This document shows, piece after piece, positions 1 through 7,680 of a DNA stretch of 47,129 nucleotides (within the stretch, counting starts at the first letter, position 1; the number at the start of each line of letters is the position of its first letter). Under the pieces are notes generated by a model. The model was not told where the DNA came from. It ran no database searches and worked only from the letters and a program-made list of their open reading frames with translations. The stretch is from Nanobdellota archaeon (lineage in GTDB: Archaea; Nanobdellota; Nanobdellia; Parvarchaeales; Parvarchaeaceae): assembly GCA_021800365.1 (NCBI GenBank), contig JAJYZA010000002.1:97187-144315 (forward strand). The letters run 5' to 3'. Position numbers and translations under genes: made by a program.

Positions 1-1039
1 AGGATACCTCCAAGAATTCAAAGACATCGCCTCTTTTCAGCTTTCTAAACGCTATAAGGTTTGCAAGAGAGGCTATTATTGTACCGTCTCCACCAATATT
101 TGCACCCCAGAGAAGGGGAAGAAATGACACCTTGCCGGTAAGCAGCACGGTGGTCGGCACGTTACTTATTACCTGTGACAGGAGCGCGGCCACAAGCAGA
201 CCGAACGCAGTGCCACTCACGCTAAAACTTATCACCGATTTTATGGAATTTATCACTAGAAATATCATCACGAAAGTAAAGATAAGAAAGAAGTCGATCC
301 TAAATAGAGTCTCTTTTCCCCCGTAGGCAGGTGGTCTGAAAAAGAGCAGTACGGATATCCCGACAAGCGACGTGATAAAGAAGAATACGTAATCAAGTCC
401 CAGAAAAAGACCGCCTATATCGATTATAAATAAAATCAAGGAAAGGAACAGAAGATTGCTCTCATAGGTTATATTACCACTGACAGGTTTTACAGTGCCT
501 TTTTTTAGGAGCAAAAATGCGAAGGTCATCAGCACAGCTAGCATAACCATGAATATCGGCGCGCTTGCTTCGATAAAACCCAGTAAGCTAATCCCGTAAG
601 CTTTGAAGAGTATTATGTTCTGTGGATTACCGAATGGAGCTAGCGTAGAACCCACGTTAGCCGCCAATGCTTCGAATATTATCGTTCTTGTCATCGAATT
701 TCCGCTGAGCTTGCCTATGCTTATCGTGATTGGTATTAAGACTATCAGCGAGGCATCATTGGTTATAAACATAGATACCACTAGTGTCAAAAGTATCGCA
801 GCTATTGAGATACTTCTTGCGTCTTTGAATCCAGCGATGACCCTGCGAGCCAAAAGATCTGTGCCTCCGGAGATGAATATACCGGTGTTGATTATTATCA
901 GGGAAGCGATGATCGCCACGGTATTCCATTCCACGAGGCTTGGGTTCAAAAAACGCGGGTTATAAACTACCAATGCAGCGTACACTACAAGAAGAACGAA
1001 GAAAAACCCTTCATTCAGTACAATCTTTTTAAGCGCCAT
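1..1039 (-). CDS. Ion transporter superfamily (ArsB/NhaD/CitT-like) membrane protein, 3' end cut off
   Basis: Reading the minus strand from an ATG at 1039 gives an open frame that runs off the window at base 1, about 346 residues, so the C-terminus is missing. It begins MALKKIVLNEGFFFVLLVVY and continues as alternating hydrophobic helices. Two stretches are typical of the ion transporter (IT) superfamily, which includes ArsB, NhaD and the SLC13/CitT group: SMFITNDASLIVLIPITI near residue 100 and ANVGSTLAPFGNPQNIILF near residue 140. The asparagine/glycine-rich re-entrant hairpins in these families form the substrate site. The substrate cannot be told from sequence: arsenite, sodium/proton exchange and dicarboxylates are all possible. 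It has no close neighbour on its strand inside the window. The family call is firm, the substrate unknown. Confidence 0.8.
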   Translation of the reverse strand, partial: MALKKIVLNEGFFFVLLVVYAALVVYNPRFLNPSLVEWNTVAIIASLIIINTGIFISGGTDLLARRVIAGFKDARSISIAAILLTLVVSMFITNDASLIVLIPITISIGKLSGNSMTRTIIFEALAANVGSTLAPFGNPQNIILFKAYGISLLGFIEASAPIFMVMLAVLMTFAFLLLKKGTVKPVSGNITYESNLLFLSLILFIIDIGGLFLGLDYVFFFITSLVGISVLLFFRPPAYGGKETLFRIDFFLIFTFVMIFLVINSIKSVISFSVSGTAFGLLVAALLSQVISNVPTTVLLTGKVSFLPLLWGANIGGDGTIIASLANLIAFRKLKRGDVFEFLEVS

Positions 1040-1496
1040 ATAAATTATTCGTAAATCTAAGTTAAATATTGCTGTTCTGTGACGTGCCTAAGGAGCGCCT
1101 ATCAAACTAAATATGTCATAAATTTAAATAAAAAACCTACTTTAAAGACTAGCTTTTATCATCGGCATTTTTTGATTAAATCTAATGACACTTTTGTAGA
1201 TGCTTATCTACGTAAACCACAACCCGCGGCCAAATAGAAGCGTTTTGTGAGTTTCATTGGCGGAATTGTACTTGTTTATTTACTGCTATGGTTATGGCAG
1301 ATGTTAGAAATCAAGCATTAGAAGTTGCTATAATTTTATATATAAAAATTAATACTAGCGACCAGAAATTTTATTTATACTACTAGTAATATTTATCCTA
1401 CTTTATAAAATATTGTCTTTTAAGATTATTTAAAAATGTTAGTTATTACGTGAGCAAATAATATGCTTTTATAACACTTATTTTAATATAAACTAA
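1040..1496. other. AT-rich gene-free stretch upstream of the transporter
   Basis: No supportable gene was found here on either strand. The segment holds the promoter side of the minus-strand transporter and a perfect 6-bp hairpin with a 4-base loop at 1196-1211 (GTAGAT, loop GCTT, ATCTAC). It contains many short T and A runs. A 33-codon plus-strand frame at 1288-1389 exists but has no recognisable motif. Together with the two broken acetyltransferase genes that follow, the segment looks like decaying sequence. Confidence 0.5.
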
Positions 1497-1721
1497 CCTC
1501 AGTTTACGATTCATGATTATATTAAGTTATATAAAGAAAATAGGAGAAAAAAGGTAGGAAAAAGGCTTGTAGACGCCGCACTAAAGTTTCTTGGTAAAAA
1601 CTCGATCGCAGTATTCATAAGCACAGGTGATGAAATGAAAGATGCACAGCACTTTTACGAATCAATAGGGTTCACAATTTGTAAAGGTCCATGGTATGTC
1701 GCAGTACCTAAAAAGAGTTAA
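1497..1721 (+). pseudogene. GNAT acetyltransferase remnant (C-terminal half only)
   Basis: The plus frame is open from after a stop at 1494 to the TAA at 1719-1721, with no in-frame ATG before the conserved part. It reads RRKKVGKRLVDAALKFLGKN, which resembles GNAT motif A (the acetyl-CoA pyrophosphate loop, usually R/Q-x-x-G-x-G/A). It then reads KDAQHFYESIGFTICKGPWY, which resembles the motif B region where a Phe-Tyr and a Gly-Phe close the fold. The whole N-terminal half of a GNAT domain is absent and no start codon fits. I therefore read it as the tail of a dead gene. A second, frameshifted GNAT starts only 25 bases later. Confidence 0.65.
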
Positions 1722-1746
1722 AAATAAGGTTTGATAAAAGAAGGAT

Positions 1747-2251
1747 ATGATAGATGACGTTAAGATTTATATCAAACCTATAAGAAAGATAGACATTAAT
1801 GACCTTCTACGTCTTGAAGCGGAATTCGATGGGTATCTAAAACGGCTTTCTAAAAAATCAAGGAAACCTTTTTCACTTAAAAGACAGGCCAAGCGAATAC
1901 TTAAAGACGGTTTTGGTAAAAATAGGGCGTTCCAAGGATTCATTGCCAAGAAGGGAAATGAGGCCGTTGGGTACATTCTTTATCATACGGGTTACGATCC
2001 AGACGAAATGCAGGGCCGCGTGCTCTATATAATAGACCTCTTTGTAACAGATAGGTCACGTGGACTCGGTGTAGGCTCACGTTTGATGAAAGCCGTCGCA
2101 GCCGAATGCAGGAAAATCGGCGGGCATCGATATCTATTTTGGAGTGTGGCTAAAGAATAAATCGGCAATCAAATTTTATAAGAAACTTGGAGCGGATTGG
2201 GCCAAAGAAGTACCTTTCATGCACTGGGATAAAAGCCGCTGGAAAATCTAA
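1747..2251 (+). pseudogene. GNAT family N-acetyltransferase, frameshifted near 2150
   Basis: The first 137 codons (1747-2160) give a GNAT domain. YIIDLFVTDRSRGLGVGSRL near residues 100-120 carries the acetyl-CoA loop R-G-L-G-V-G. The frame stops at TAA right after FWSVAKE. In the frame shifted by one base the protein continues through WLKNKSAIKFYKKLGADWAK to a TAA at 2249-2251. That is exactly the motif B tail expected after a W-S-V strand in this family. The reading frame is therefore broken around 2145-2155. The cause could be a real inactivating indel, a sequencing error or, less likely, recoding. With the GNAT tail just upstream, it fits a zone of gene decay. Confidence 0.75.
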
Positions 2252-2256
2252 AAAGT

Positions 2257-2354
2257 GCCATTCTCCTTTTAGGAGAAAGTACATGGGTTTCACTCGCCTA
2301 TTTTCTAGGTACCCTACAAAAGGTAACCTCGACGAATGATGGGGATGAAACGCC
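2257..2354. other. Structured non-coding segment with nested inverted repeats
   Basis: Two adjacent structures are visible. First is a hairpin at 2261-2277 (TTCTCC, loop TTTTA, GGAGAA). Then comes a two-tier stem: outer arms GTTTCA (2287-2292) and TGAAAC (2346-2351), inner arms AGGTACC (2307-2313) and GGTAACCT (2322-2329) with one bulged base. The internal loop contains GACGAATGATGGGGA. The segment follows directly on the broken GNAT gene. It could be a small RNA, a transcription end, or the end of a lost IS200/IS605-type element, whose termini carry such structures. No transposase is present, so the assignment is open. Confidence 0.35.
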
Positions 2355-2561
2355 ACCTTTATCTTATTTCAAGTCTTATTTATCCTTGTAAAGGGTACCG
2401 AGACGGCTAAAATCGATTATCTAGTTCACGTTGAATATGGTATTAGTTACTCTTTAATAAGGTACTGTCTAAAGCTAAAAATGACAATTTTCGCAATTTT
2501 ATGGGCTTTTCTTCTTTGATTATAAAGAGTACGTTAAGTTTTATGAGATATTATAGTGGTA
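2355..2561. other. Gene-free spacer between decayed GNAT zone and membrane protein
   Basis: No open frame with recognisable features is present on either strand. The stretch is moderately AT-rich and lies downstream of both the plus-strand broken acetyltransferase and the minus-strand membrane-protein gene. It is therefore a convergent spacer. I see no repeat or RNA gene in it. Confidence 0.4.
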
Positions 2562-3080
2562 TTATTTTCTAAGCCTGACGTAAATCCTACGATATATAAG
2601 GATAACCGACGCAATAAGTGCTGCGATCACTACAAAATACAAATAGAAAAACGGTGAGTTAGTCTGATTCCTGATACTCGAGCCTATCGACACTGTTAAA
2701 AGCAGGCTCATCAGGCCCAGAAAAGCTATTACAAGCGAATGGACTGTAAAGATCATGTTAAATGCAGTACTTTGCTTCTTTGTATCTTTCCGTTCCCCAA
2801 GATGATAGAATATCGAAGGGAGGTTCATGAGATATGGGTATTTTTCGAACAGCGTATACCTGTATTTTATCACCAAAAGAAGTGTGGCGGCTACGGCAGT
2901 GAATATAATCGGTATCGATAGCAGAGCAAGGCCGCCTTTTGTTGTGGGATTTACAATGAGATAATAGGTTGCCATTATCCAGGAAATCAGAATAAGCAGC
3001 AATCCCACAACGATAAGTATCTTAGCAGCTTTCTCTAATCCGTATCTTTTAAGTTTTTTGTCGGGCATATGTTTATTCAT
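2562..3080 (-). CDS. Small four-helix membrane protein of unknown function
   Basis: The 172-residue product has a basic N-terminus (MNKHMPDKKLKRYGLEKAAK) followed by about four membrane segments: residues 20-42, 50-72, 108-130 and 140-163. A charged loop around residues 90-105 (GERKDTKKQ) separates the two hairpins, and the C-terminus RRIYVRLRK is strongly basic. By the positive-inside rule both ends are probably cytoplasmic. I do not recognise the family. It stands alone, with gene-free DNA on both sides. An alternative start at the second Met (residue 5) is equally possible. Confidence 0.65.
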   Translation of the reverse strand: MNKHMPDKKLKRYGLEKAAKILIVVGLLLILISWIMATYYLIVNPTTKGGLALLSIPIIFTAVAATLLLVIKYRYTLFEKYPYLMNLPSIFYHLGERKDTKKQSTAFNMIFTVHSLVIAFLGLMSLLLTVSIGSSIRNQTNSPFFYLYFVVIAALIASVILIYRRIYVRLRK

Positions 3081-3505
3081 GAAATACTATTATTTATACT
3101 TTGAGAAAAGCTCCCGATTATAGTAATCAGATATCAAAGTACTCATACTTGCAAAAATGAGGAAACATTTAATAATATCAAACTAAGTATTATAAAAACA
3201 TATTATTCGCTACTAAAATTATATCGAATTTATTGATATATAAGCAAATTATTCGCATATAAAATTATTTAAATTTTATACAATATTTATTTATTCTTCT
3301 ACTGAAAACATTGCAAATAAATTCAATCAAGTACACTAATCTATGTAAAATCATACTAGTAGGATAAGTAAGATAATTAAAAACTAAGTCCATTAATGGA
3401 TTATATAATCCATTAAGTATATACTAGAAAAAAGAACCTAATTACAACTATATATATGGCTATCAGAGTTTATATATCTATTAGGATTATGGAGTATTAG
3501 TTATC
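3081..3505. other. AT-rich intergenic region with palindrome and short direct repeat
   Basis: No gene can be supported here. Visible structure includes an imperfect 20-base direct repeat (3203-3222 and 3249-3268, 17 of 20 identical, beginning TTATTCGC) and the 24-base perfect palindrome listed separately. Otherwise it is A/T runs, including probable promoter sequence for the minus-strand membrane protein and the transcript end of cytochrome b. Confidence 0.5.
3393..3416. promoter_or_regulatory. Perfect 24-base palindrome
   Basis: The half-site TTAATGGATTAT is followed immediately by its exact reverse complement ATAATCCATTAA, with no spacer. It lies about 90 bases beyond the stop of the minus-strand cytochrome b gene and about 310 bases before the start of the next minus-strand gene. 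A perfect two-fold site of this length suits a dimeric regulator; as RNA it could also form a hairpin ending the cytochrome b transcript. No T-run follows on the minus strand, so a terminator role is not clear. Confidence 0.45.
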
Positions 3506-4978
3506 TCATCTTTTATTTTTTTTCTTTAATTCTGGTATTGTAAATCTATTCCAAAAGATCTTGTATAACTTTAATTTGTCCGGTAGTTTTTTCAGACCAG
3601 GGATAAATGGCAGTAACAACAAGACCAAGAAAGCTACAAAGGCGACTAATCCGTTTTCAAGGTCACCCCACCAAGATATATTAGAAGTGACTATCTCCAT
3701 TATGTTATATGGCAAAAGCCAGTACTGAAATGACCATGGTGACGCACCTACGAGTAACATCCCATATTGCGGAACTCCTAGTCCATTTTGTTGAGCCGAT
3801 ATATTTAGAGAACCACTGTCTACAAGAAATCTTAATACGTAAGTATTGTCCAAACCGCTTGTCTCTTCGCTCTGTAGGAATGGCTGATAAGTTCCCATCT
3901 GTGCCATCAAAGTAAGGCGCGATGCTAATACAATTGCAGGGTTAGAGGAATTAAGACCAGCGCTAATTGATCCACCATTATTGAAGTATTGGTATGCTTC
4001 AGAGAGCAGGGTGTTTTGCTCAGATAGGTTATACGCAAGAAGAGAGGCTTCATAATTCTTCGAGCCAGTTAAGTTTACGTAGTCTCCATAGGGTCTGGAT
4101 ACATAAACGGTTCTAGTATTAAACAAATATGGGTTTATAGAATCGGAATATGTAGCTGTTCCAGAAGAAAAGTTGAATTCGTTTAAGAACGTGATTGCGA
4201 TATTGGAAGGTTGTGAATTTGCTGCCTGACTTATCGTAAGTGGTGGGATATATGGCGAACTAAAAATCACAGAAAAAATTAGAACGGCGGCTAAGATATA
4301 AGCCATGCGCCTGTACATACTATTGTGATTTGCACGTACCATTTTGTATGGTATGTCTTTTCTATATGGCGTATTTAAACCGCGTCGCCTGACTATGGTG
4401 TAGTGTAATAGAATCAAGCCGACTAAGAGTATCGGCACTATTGCAACGTGCCAGCCCAGTACTGCGCCTTGATTCATTGGATTCACCCAGAACCCGAGTC
4501 CTAGCCCATTCCATAAATCAGCTGCCGCTTGGTCATTGACTTGAGAAACCAATCCACCTTCTAGACCGATTCCAAACGCAAATTGTAACAGTACTAATAA
4601 TAACATAATACTGCCGATTATCCACATGAGTTTTTTCTTCCTAAACGCAGAGGTGGATAAATTCACAGCCAAATGTATAAACATCAATGTCACGAAGGCT
4701 TCGGCCGCCCACAGGTGAACGCTCCTAATAAAAGTCCCAGTAGTTGTAGTATCCCACCAGTACGGGCCGAAGATCAGCATTATCATACCAGTCACAGCCA
4801 AAATCGCAAAAAGCTCAAGAAGATATACTCCTATTGTAAAGAAAAAGCTATTTCCATAGGATGGCACAACATGAATCATTTGTCCTTTAACAATGCTTTT
4901 TATTGGAGCCAGTATGGACTGCCCGGATTTTCTTTCAGACCCATCGTAATCGATACGAACTCGTTTTGCCATATTCAA
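3506..4978 (-). CDS. Cytochrome b (bc/b6-type, archaeal), di-heme membrane subunit
   Basis: This 490-residue protein is the quinol-oxidising core subunit type of cytochrome bc/b6 complexes. Four heme-ligand histidines are visible: H88 and H102 in the helix SVHLWAAEAFVTLMFIH (14 apart), and H177 and H192 in GWHVAIVPILLVGLILLH (15 apart, the b6-like spacing). About four helices in residues 50-200 form the heme bundle. After one helix near 225-245 there is a long hydrophilic Asn/Ser-rich domain (about 250-420), then a final membrane segment near 440-460 and a Lys-rich tail. That external domain is unusually large and has no CxxCH heme site. No Rieske protein or other complex III subunit is adjacent. 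Start: M1 or M3; MAKRVRIDYDG at 4972 is equally good. Confidence 0.85.
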   Translation of the reverse strand: MNMAKRVRIDYDGSERKSGQSILAPIKSIVKGQMIHVVPSYGNSFFFTIGVYLLELFAILAVTGMIMLIFGPYWWDTTTTGTFIRSVHLWAAEAFVTLMFIHLAVNLSTSAFRKKKLMWIIGSIMLLLVLLQFAFGIGLEGGLVSQVNDQAAADLWNGLGLGFWVNPMNQGAVLGWHVAIVPILLVGLILLHYTIVRRRGLNTPYRKDIPYKMVRANHNSMYRRMAYILAAVLIFSVIFSSPYIPPLTISQAANSQPSNIAITFLNEFNFSSGTATYSDSINPYLFNTRTVYVSRPYGDYVNLTGSKNYEASLLAYNLSEQNTLLSEAYQYFNNGGSISAGLNSSNPAIVLASRLTLMAQMGTYQPFLQSEETSGLDNTYVLRFLVDSGSLNISAQQNGLGVPQYGMLLVGASPWSFQYWLLPYNIMEIVTSNISWWGDLENGLVAFVAFLVLLLLPFIPGLKKLPDKLKLYKIFWNRFTIPELKKKNKR

Positions 4979-5375
4979 TTAATATTAAAAGATTGTTTTA
5001 ATATAACGATTAACTATTCCAGATATTTTAAACTTTAATCCAAGTCAAGAATTTATTCGAACTGCCGTTTTACAGGCGAATTCATTTTAATAACAAACTA
5101 AAAATATATTTATTATAATTACGCAAGTACCACAATTATTATGTTAGCGATTATACACAATTTTATATAGGATAGCTAAAATGGTTATTAAATTTAAATC
5201 TCTTAAGACAAAATAGTTATGCTAACAAAAAGGTATAGGCACCGATGCGGTTAAGTCAGTTTCATGCCAAAACCAATTTTTAACATCCTTATATACCCGG
5301 TGCTCTCTTAAGAGATATAGCATCGATGGATGTTCTCGCGTCACAGCGTAACACAACAGATTATTGAGTTTTGAT
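4979..5375. other. Divergent intergenic region between cytochrome b and a GNAT gene
   Basis: No gene is supported. It must hold two divergent promoters. A 12-base perfect palindrome TCTCTTAAGAGA sits at 5304-5315, and a related CTCTTAAGA box at 5200-5208. Arms GCACCG (5239-5244) and CGGTGC (5298-5303) could pair across 53 bases. The part from 5231 to 5345 is visibly richer in G+C than the flanks, so a small RNA or regulatory leader is possible but unproven. The track-length frame could begin at a TTG at 5364, but ATG at 5376 fits the paralogue better. Confidence 0.4.
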
Positions 5376-5648
5376 ATGATGAAAGTTATACACACTGCTG
5401 GGAGATTCTCTATTATGACTATGAATGGTGAATCTGAGCTACTTTACATAAATAGGGACAACACTGCTATAAGGATATATCGTACTTTCACGCCAGATCT
5501 CGACGAGCGAAATGGAATCGCGGAAAGACTCACCATCGCAGCTTTTAATTTTGCGAGAAAAAATAAATTAAAAGTAAGGCCGGATTGCCCGTTTGTAATA
5601 ACTTTTCTCGAAAAAAACAAGAGATTCGAAAAGTTGCTAGTCAAATAA
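5376..5648 (+). CDS. Small GNAT-like acetyltransferase (YjdJ/Acetyltransf_CG type)
   Basis: The 90-residue product carries the short GNAT fold of the YjdJ group (Pfam Acetyltransf_CG). It has a strand pair ending in ESELLYINRD, then YRTFTPDLDERNGIAERLTI, where the acetyl-CoA loop residues follow T-P-D-x-D. VRPDCPFVITFLEKNKRFEK closes the domain. The family's conserved cysteine is present in RPDCPF. It is a clear paralogue of the gene at 31176-31448, which has YHTFTPDEDRGHGIAEKLAK and RPDCPY. Here the usual R-G-x-G loop is E-R-N-G, a slight change. The substrate is not known for the family. I chose ATG 5376 over an upstream TTG because it matches the paralogue's N-terminus. Confidence 0.8.
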   Translation: MMKVIHTAGRFSIMTMNGESELLYINRDNTAIRIYRTFTPDLDERNGIAERLTIAAFNFARKNKLKVRPDCPFVITFLEKNKRFEKLLVK

Positions 5649-5800
5649 AAATCTATATTAATTTTATATAGTTTTAGCTTACAACGCATTCTTCTTCGCG
5701 TACCTTATACGTCCCATGATACTTGGGAAGGGGGGGCGAAACATATAATCTGTCATTGTGGCAAGCCAAAGTTAGCATTTTTTGTTATATGGTAAAATAT
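5649..5800. other. Spacer with a G-run
   Basis: Nothing coding is supported. It contains a run of seven G at about 5731-5737, unusual for this AT-rich genome, and lies between the plus-strand GNAT gene and the minus-strand GNAT stub, so it is a convergent spacer. Confidence 0.35.
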
Positions 5801-5908
5801 CTATGCCATACGATAATTATTTGTATAAGCTTTTTGATACGTTTTCTGCAATAGATCAGTATACGCTTTTAAATCGCTAATTTTAGCGGGTTTGATTTGT
5901 AATCTCAT
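5801..5908 (-). pseudogene. GNAT acetyltransferase stub (N-terminal 35 residues)
   Basis: The minus-strand frame from ATG 5908 encodes MRLQIKPAKISDLKAYTDLL followed by QKTYQKAYTNNYRMA and a stop. The beginning is the classic GNAT start: a first strand with I-x-P-A, then a D-L helix and a Y-x-x-x-Y-T-N turn. The protein stops where helix 2 should begin. None of the downstream frames continues the fold. It is therefore either a truncated remnant or a chance look-alike. It is the third broken GNAT in the first 6 kb. The frame extends further upstream to 5989, but that part has no similarity I can see. Confidence 0.4.
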
Positions 5909-5955
5909 ATTATTTTTAAATGAACTATATTGCCAACGATGGCCTATATTGAAAT

Positions 5956-6531
5956 TCATCTGAATCTGGCTTTCTTCATTGCAGACCATACTTCTTCTAT
6001 GTTTGTGCCATCATATCTTATTACCTGTGGATGTACAAAATTTTTGTTTCGCTTATTAGCCGACATTATAACTAGTCCCCTCGGTCTGTGTTTGAGCCAG
6101 CTTTCAATGTACGGGGGAAAATCATCTACTAAGACTCTTCCATAGACAAGCCCCTTGTCTTGAGTTAATATCACATCCGTATCATATCCAAGATTTTTAT
6201 CTATCCATTTTTTCTTACCGGAATAGGCAACCGGATTTCTTCTAGGTCCTTTCGAAAGGATTATAATCTTGAAGTCAAGTTTTTTGGCTACTTTAAGTAT
6301 GTTCCATCCAAGTTGCAATTTTGGCAGGTTCACCCACCAGTCTTCCTCTCTTCTTATTAGGTTCATTCTTTGTTCCAAGTAATAAGGAATTTGTTCTCCG
6401 TTTCCATATAGACGAGTTTTTGGTTCTTTTGGAGATCTAAGTTTCTCAAGGCTTTCGAACATCGCTCCGCCGTAATCGCATAGGGTGTCGTCAAGATCAA
6501 ATAACGCTATTGGCCATTCTGATTCCTTCAT
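5956..6531 (-). CDS. HAD-superfamily phosphatase, 5'(3')-deoxyribonucleotidase-like
   Basis: The 191-residue protein starts with HAD motif I, ALFDLDDTLCDYGGAMFES, giving the nucleophile and acid/base aspartates. Motif II is the serine in KIIILSKGPRR, and VLVDDFPPYIESWLKHRP near residues 134-152 supplies motif IV acids. The D-D-x-P-x-x-I-x-x-W-L pattern and the overall length match the NT5C-type 5'(3')-deoxyribonucleotidases, which dephosphorylate dNMPs. Other small HAD phosphatases cannot be excluded. It stands alone on the minus strand, 96 bases beyond the start of the TSUP gene's 3' end. Confidence 0.75.
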   Translation of the reverse strand: MKESEWPIALFDLDDTLCDYGGAMFESLEKLRSPKEPKTRLYGNGEQIPYYLEQRMNLIRREEDWWVNLPKLQLGWNILKVAKKLDFKIIILSKGPRRNPVAYSGKKKWIDKNLGYDTDVILTQDKGLVYGRVLVDDFPPYIESWLKHRPRGLVIMSANKRNKNFVHPQVIRYDGTNIEEVWSAMKKARFR

Positions 6532-6627
6532 ATATAACTAATTATTGTTTTATCCTTTTTATACGTAGACTTAATGTGGCTGTTTTTTAATAGATACCAA
6601 AAATCAATTTTTTAGTCCAAAATCCCG

Positions 6628-7470
6628 TCAAATAATTTTTAGTGCAGATAAAAGCGTCAAAAGACCAAGCACAATGATTAAGACCGCCATCCCACGCAGA
6701 TTATTGCCTGCTTTTTCTTGTCGTGTTATACGTGGACCTATATTGCTACCCAAAACCGCACCAATACTAAGATACAGACTAATTGCGTAATCTGAAATGC
6801 TTCCAGAGATAAGATAAAGTAAAAAACCTACAAGATTTATAATTGCGATGGAAAATATAGTTATTCCCACACTCTTTTTTATTTTTTGACCAATCGTTAA
6901 AAGTCCGCCAGTTGAAACTGGACCATATCCACCGCCGCTTATTGCCTTATTGAAGCCACCGATTATACTTAATATATAAAGTTTGGTCCAAGAAAAAGTC
7001 GCTCTCTTTTTAAGTAATATTACGATCCCTATTGAAACAACAAGCAATCCAATATACATGTTGATATATTCACCGGAAAGCCTCATAGCAAGCCACACTG
7101 CAATCAGTGCACCAGCAATTCCAAACGCTATCATAGTCAAAGCCATTTTTGCGTCTTTTCCTTTTAAGTCCAATACGTTTGTATTCTTATATCTTCTATG
7201 TTGTATGCTACCAATACTTGCCGCGAATAACTGTGAAATTAAAATCGCAGGAACTACATTTTTAGATGAGAATCCAGCAATCAAAAGAATCGGTGTTCCC
7301 ATCGTACCGTATCCCATACCGATTCCAGTGTCGATTGTAGCAAGTATAAATCCAAGAATTACAAGTAAAGAGTTACTTAGACTAGAAGTATACAAATATG
7401 TCGTACCGGCAAAAGCAACCGCAAGAACGCTCAATAATACGGAAATGTGTGAGAATCTCCCTATGTACAT
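6628..7470 (-). CDS. TauE/SafE (TSUP) family membrane transporter
   Basis: The 280-residue protein has about eight membrane helices. It shows the duplicated TSUP layout: an N-terminal half with GMGYGTMGTPILLIAGFSSK, and a C-terminal half with IGGFNKAISGGGYGPVSTGG near residues 170-190. The glycine-rich loop G-G-G-Y-G-P-V is the family's second signature. Members export sulfite, sulfoacetate or other small organic anions, or import sulfur compounds; substrate cannot be read from sequence. The window also encodes a phosphosulfolactate synthase homologue, an enzyme type that uses sulfite, but it is 19 kb away, so any link is speculative. Confidence 0.85.
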   Translation of the reverse strand: MYIGRFSHISVLLSVLAVAFAGTTYLYTSSLSNSLLVILGFILATIDTGIGMGYGTMGTPILLIAGFSSKNVVPAILISQLFAASIGSIQHRRYKNTNVLDLKGKDAKMALTMIAFGIAGALIAVWLAMRLSGEYINMYIGLLVVSIGIVILLKKRATFSWTKLYILSIIGGFNKAISGGGYGPVSTGGLLTIGQKIKKSVGITIFSIAIINLVGFLLYLISGSISDYAISLYLSIGAVLGSNIGPRITRQEKAGNNLRGMAVLIIVLGLLTLLSALKII

Positions 7471-7680
7471 TGTATTAATATAATCATTTTAGTCTTTTAA
7501 ATGCTAAGACACCTTTCTAGATTAAACCCTATTTTGTAGAGGTGGGTGGTGCAATTGCGCTACCATTAGAAGGGTTATAAATAAAATTAATTTGGCGTAT
7601 CTATAGATTGCGATAGATTTTTAGGTTCTAAACAACATACCTGCATATGGTTTTTATAGGCGAGGTGCCATAATTTTAAT

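Noticed and set aside
603-965. 120-codon hydrophobic plus-strand frame
   Set aside because: It mirrors the minus-strand transporter gene, which has clear family motifs over the same bases.
1288-1389. 33-codon plus-strand frame starting ATG-GTT-ATG-GCA
   Set aside because: It has no motif, no convincing ribosome site, and lies in decaying AT-rich DNA. Chance frames of this size are expected.
2150-2356. 68-codon minus-strand frame over the structured segment
   Set aside because: It has no similarity to any family I know and crosses the GNAT tail and the inverted repeats, so chance is more likely.
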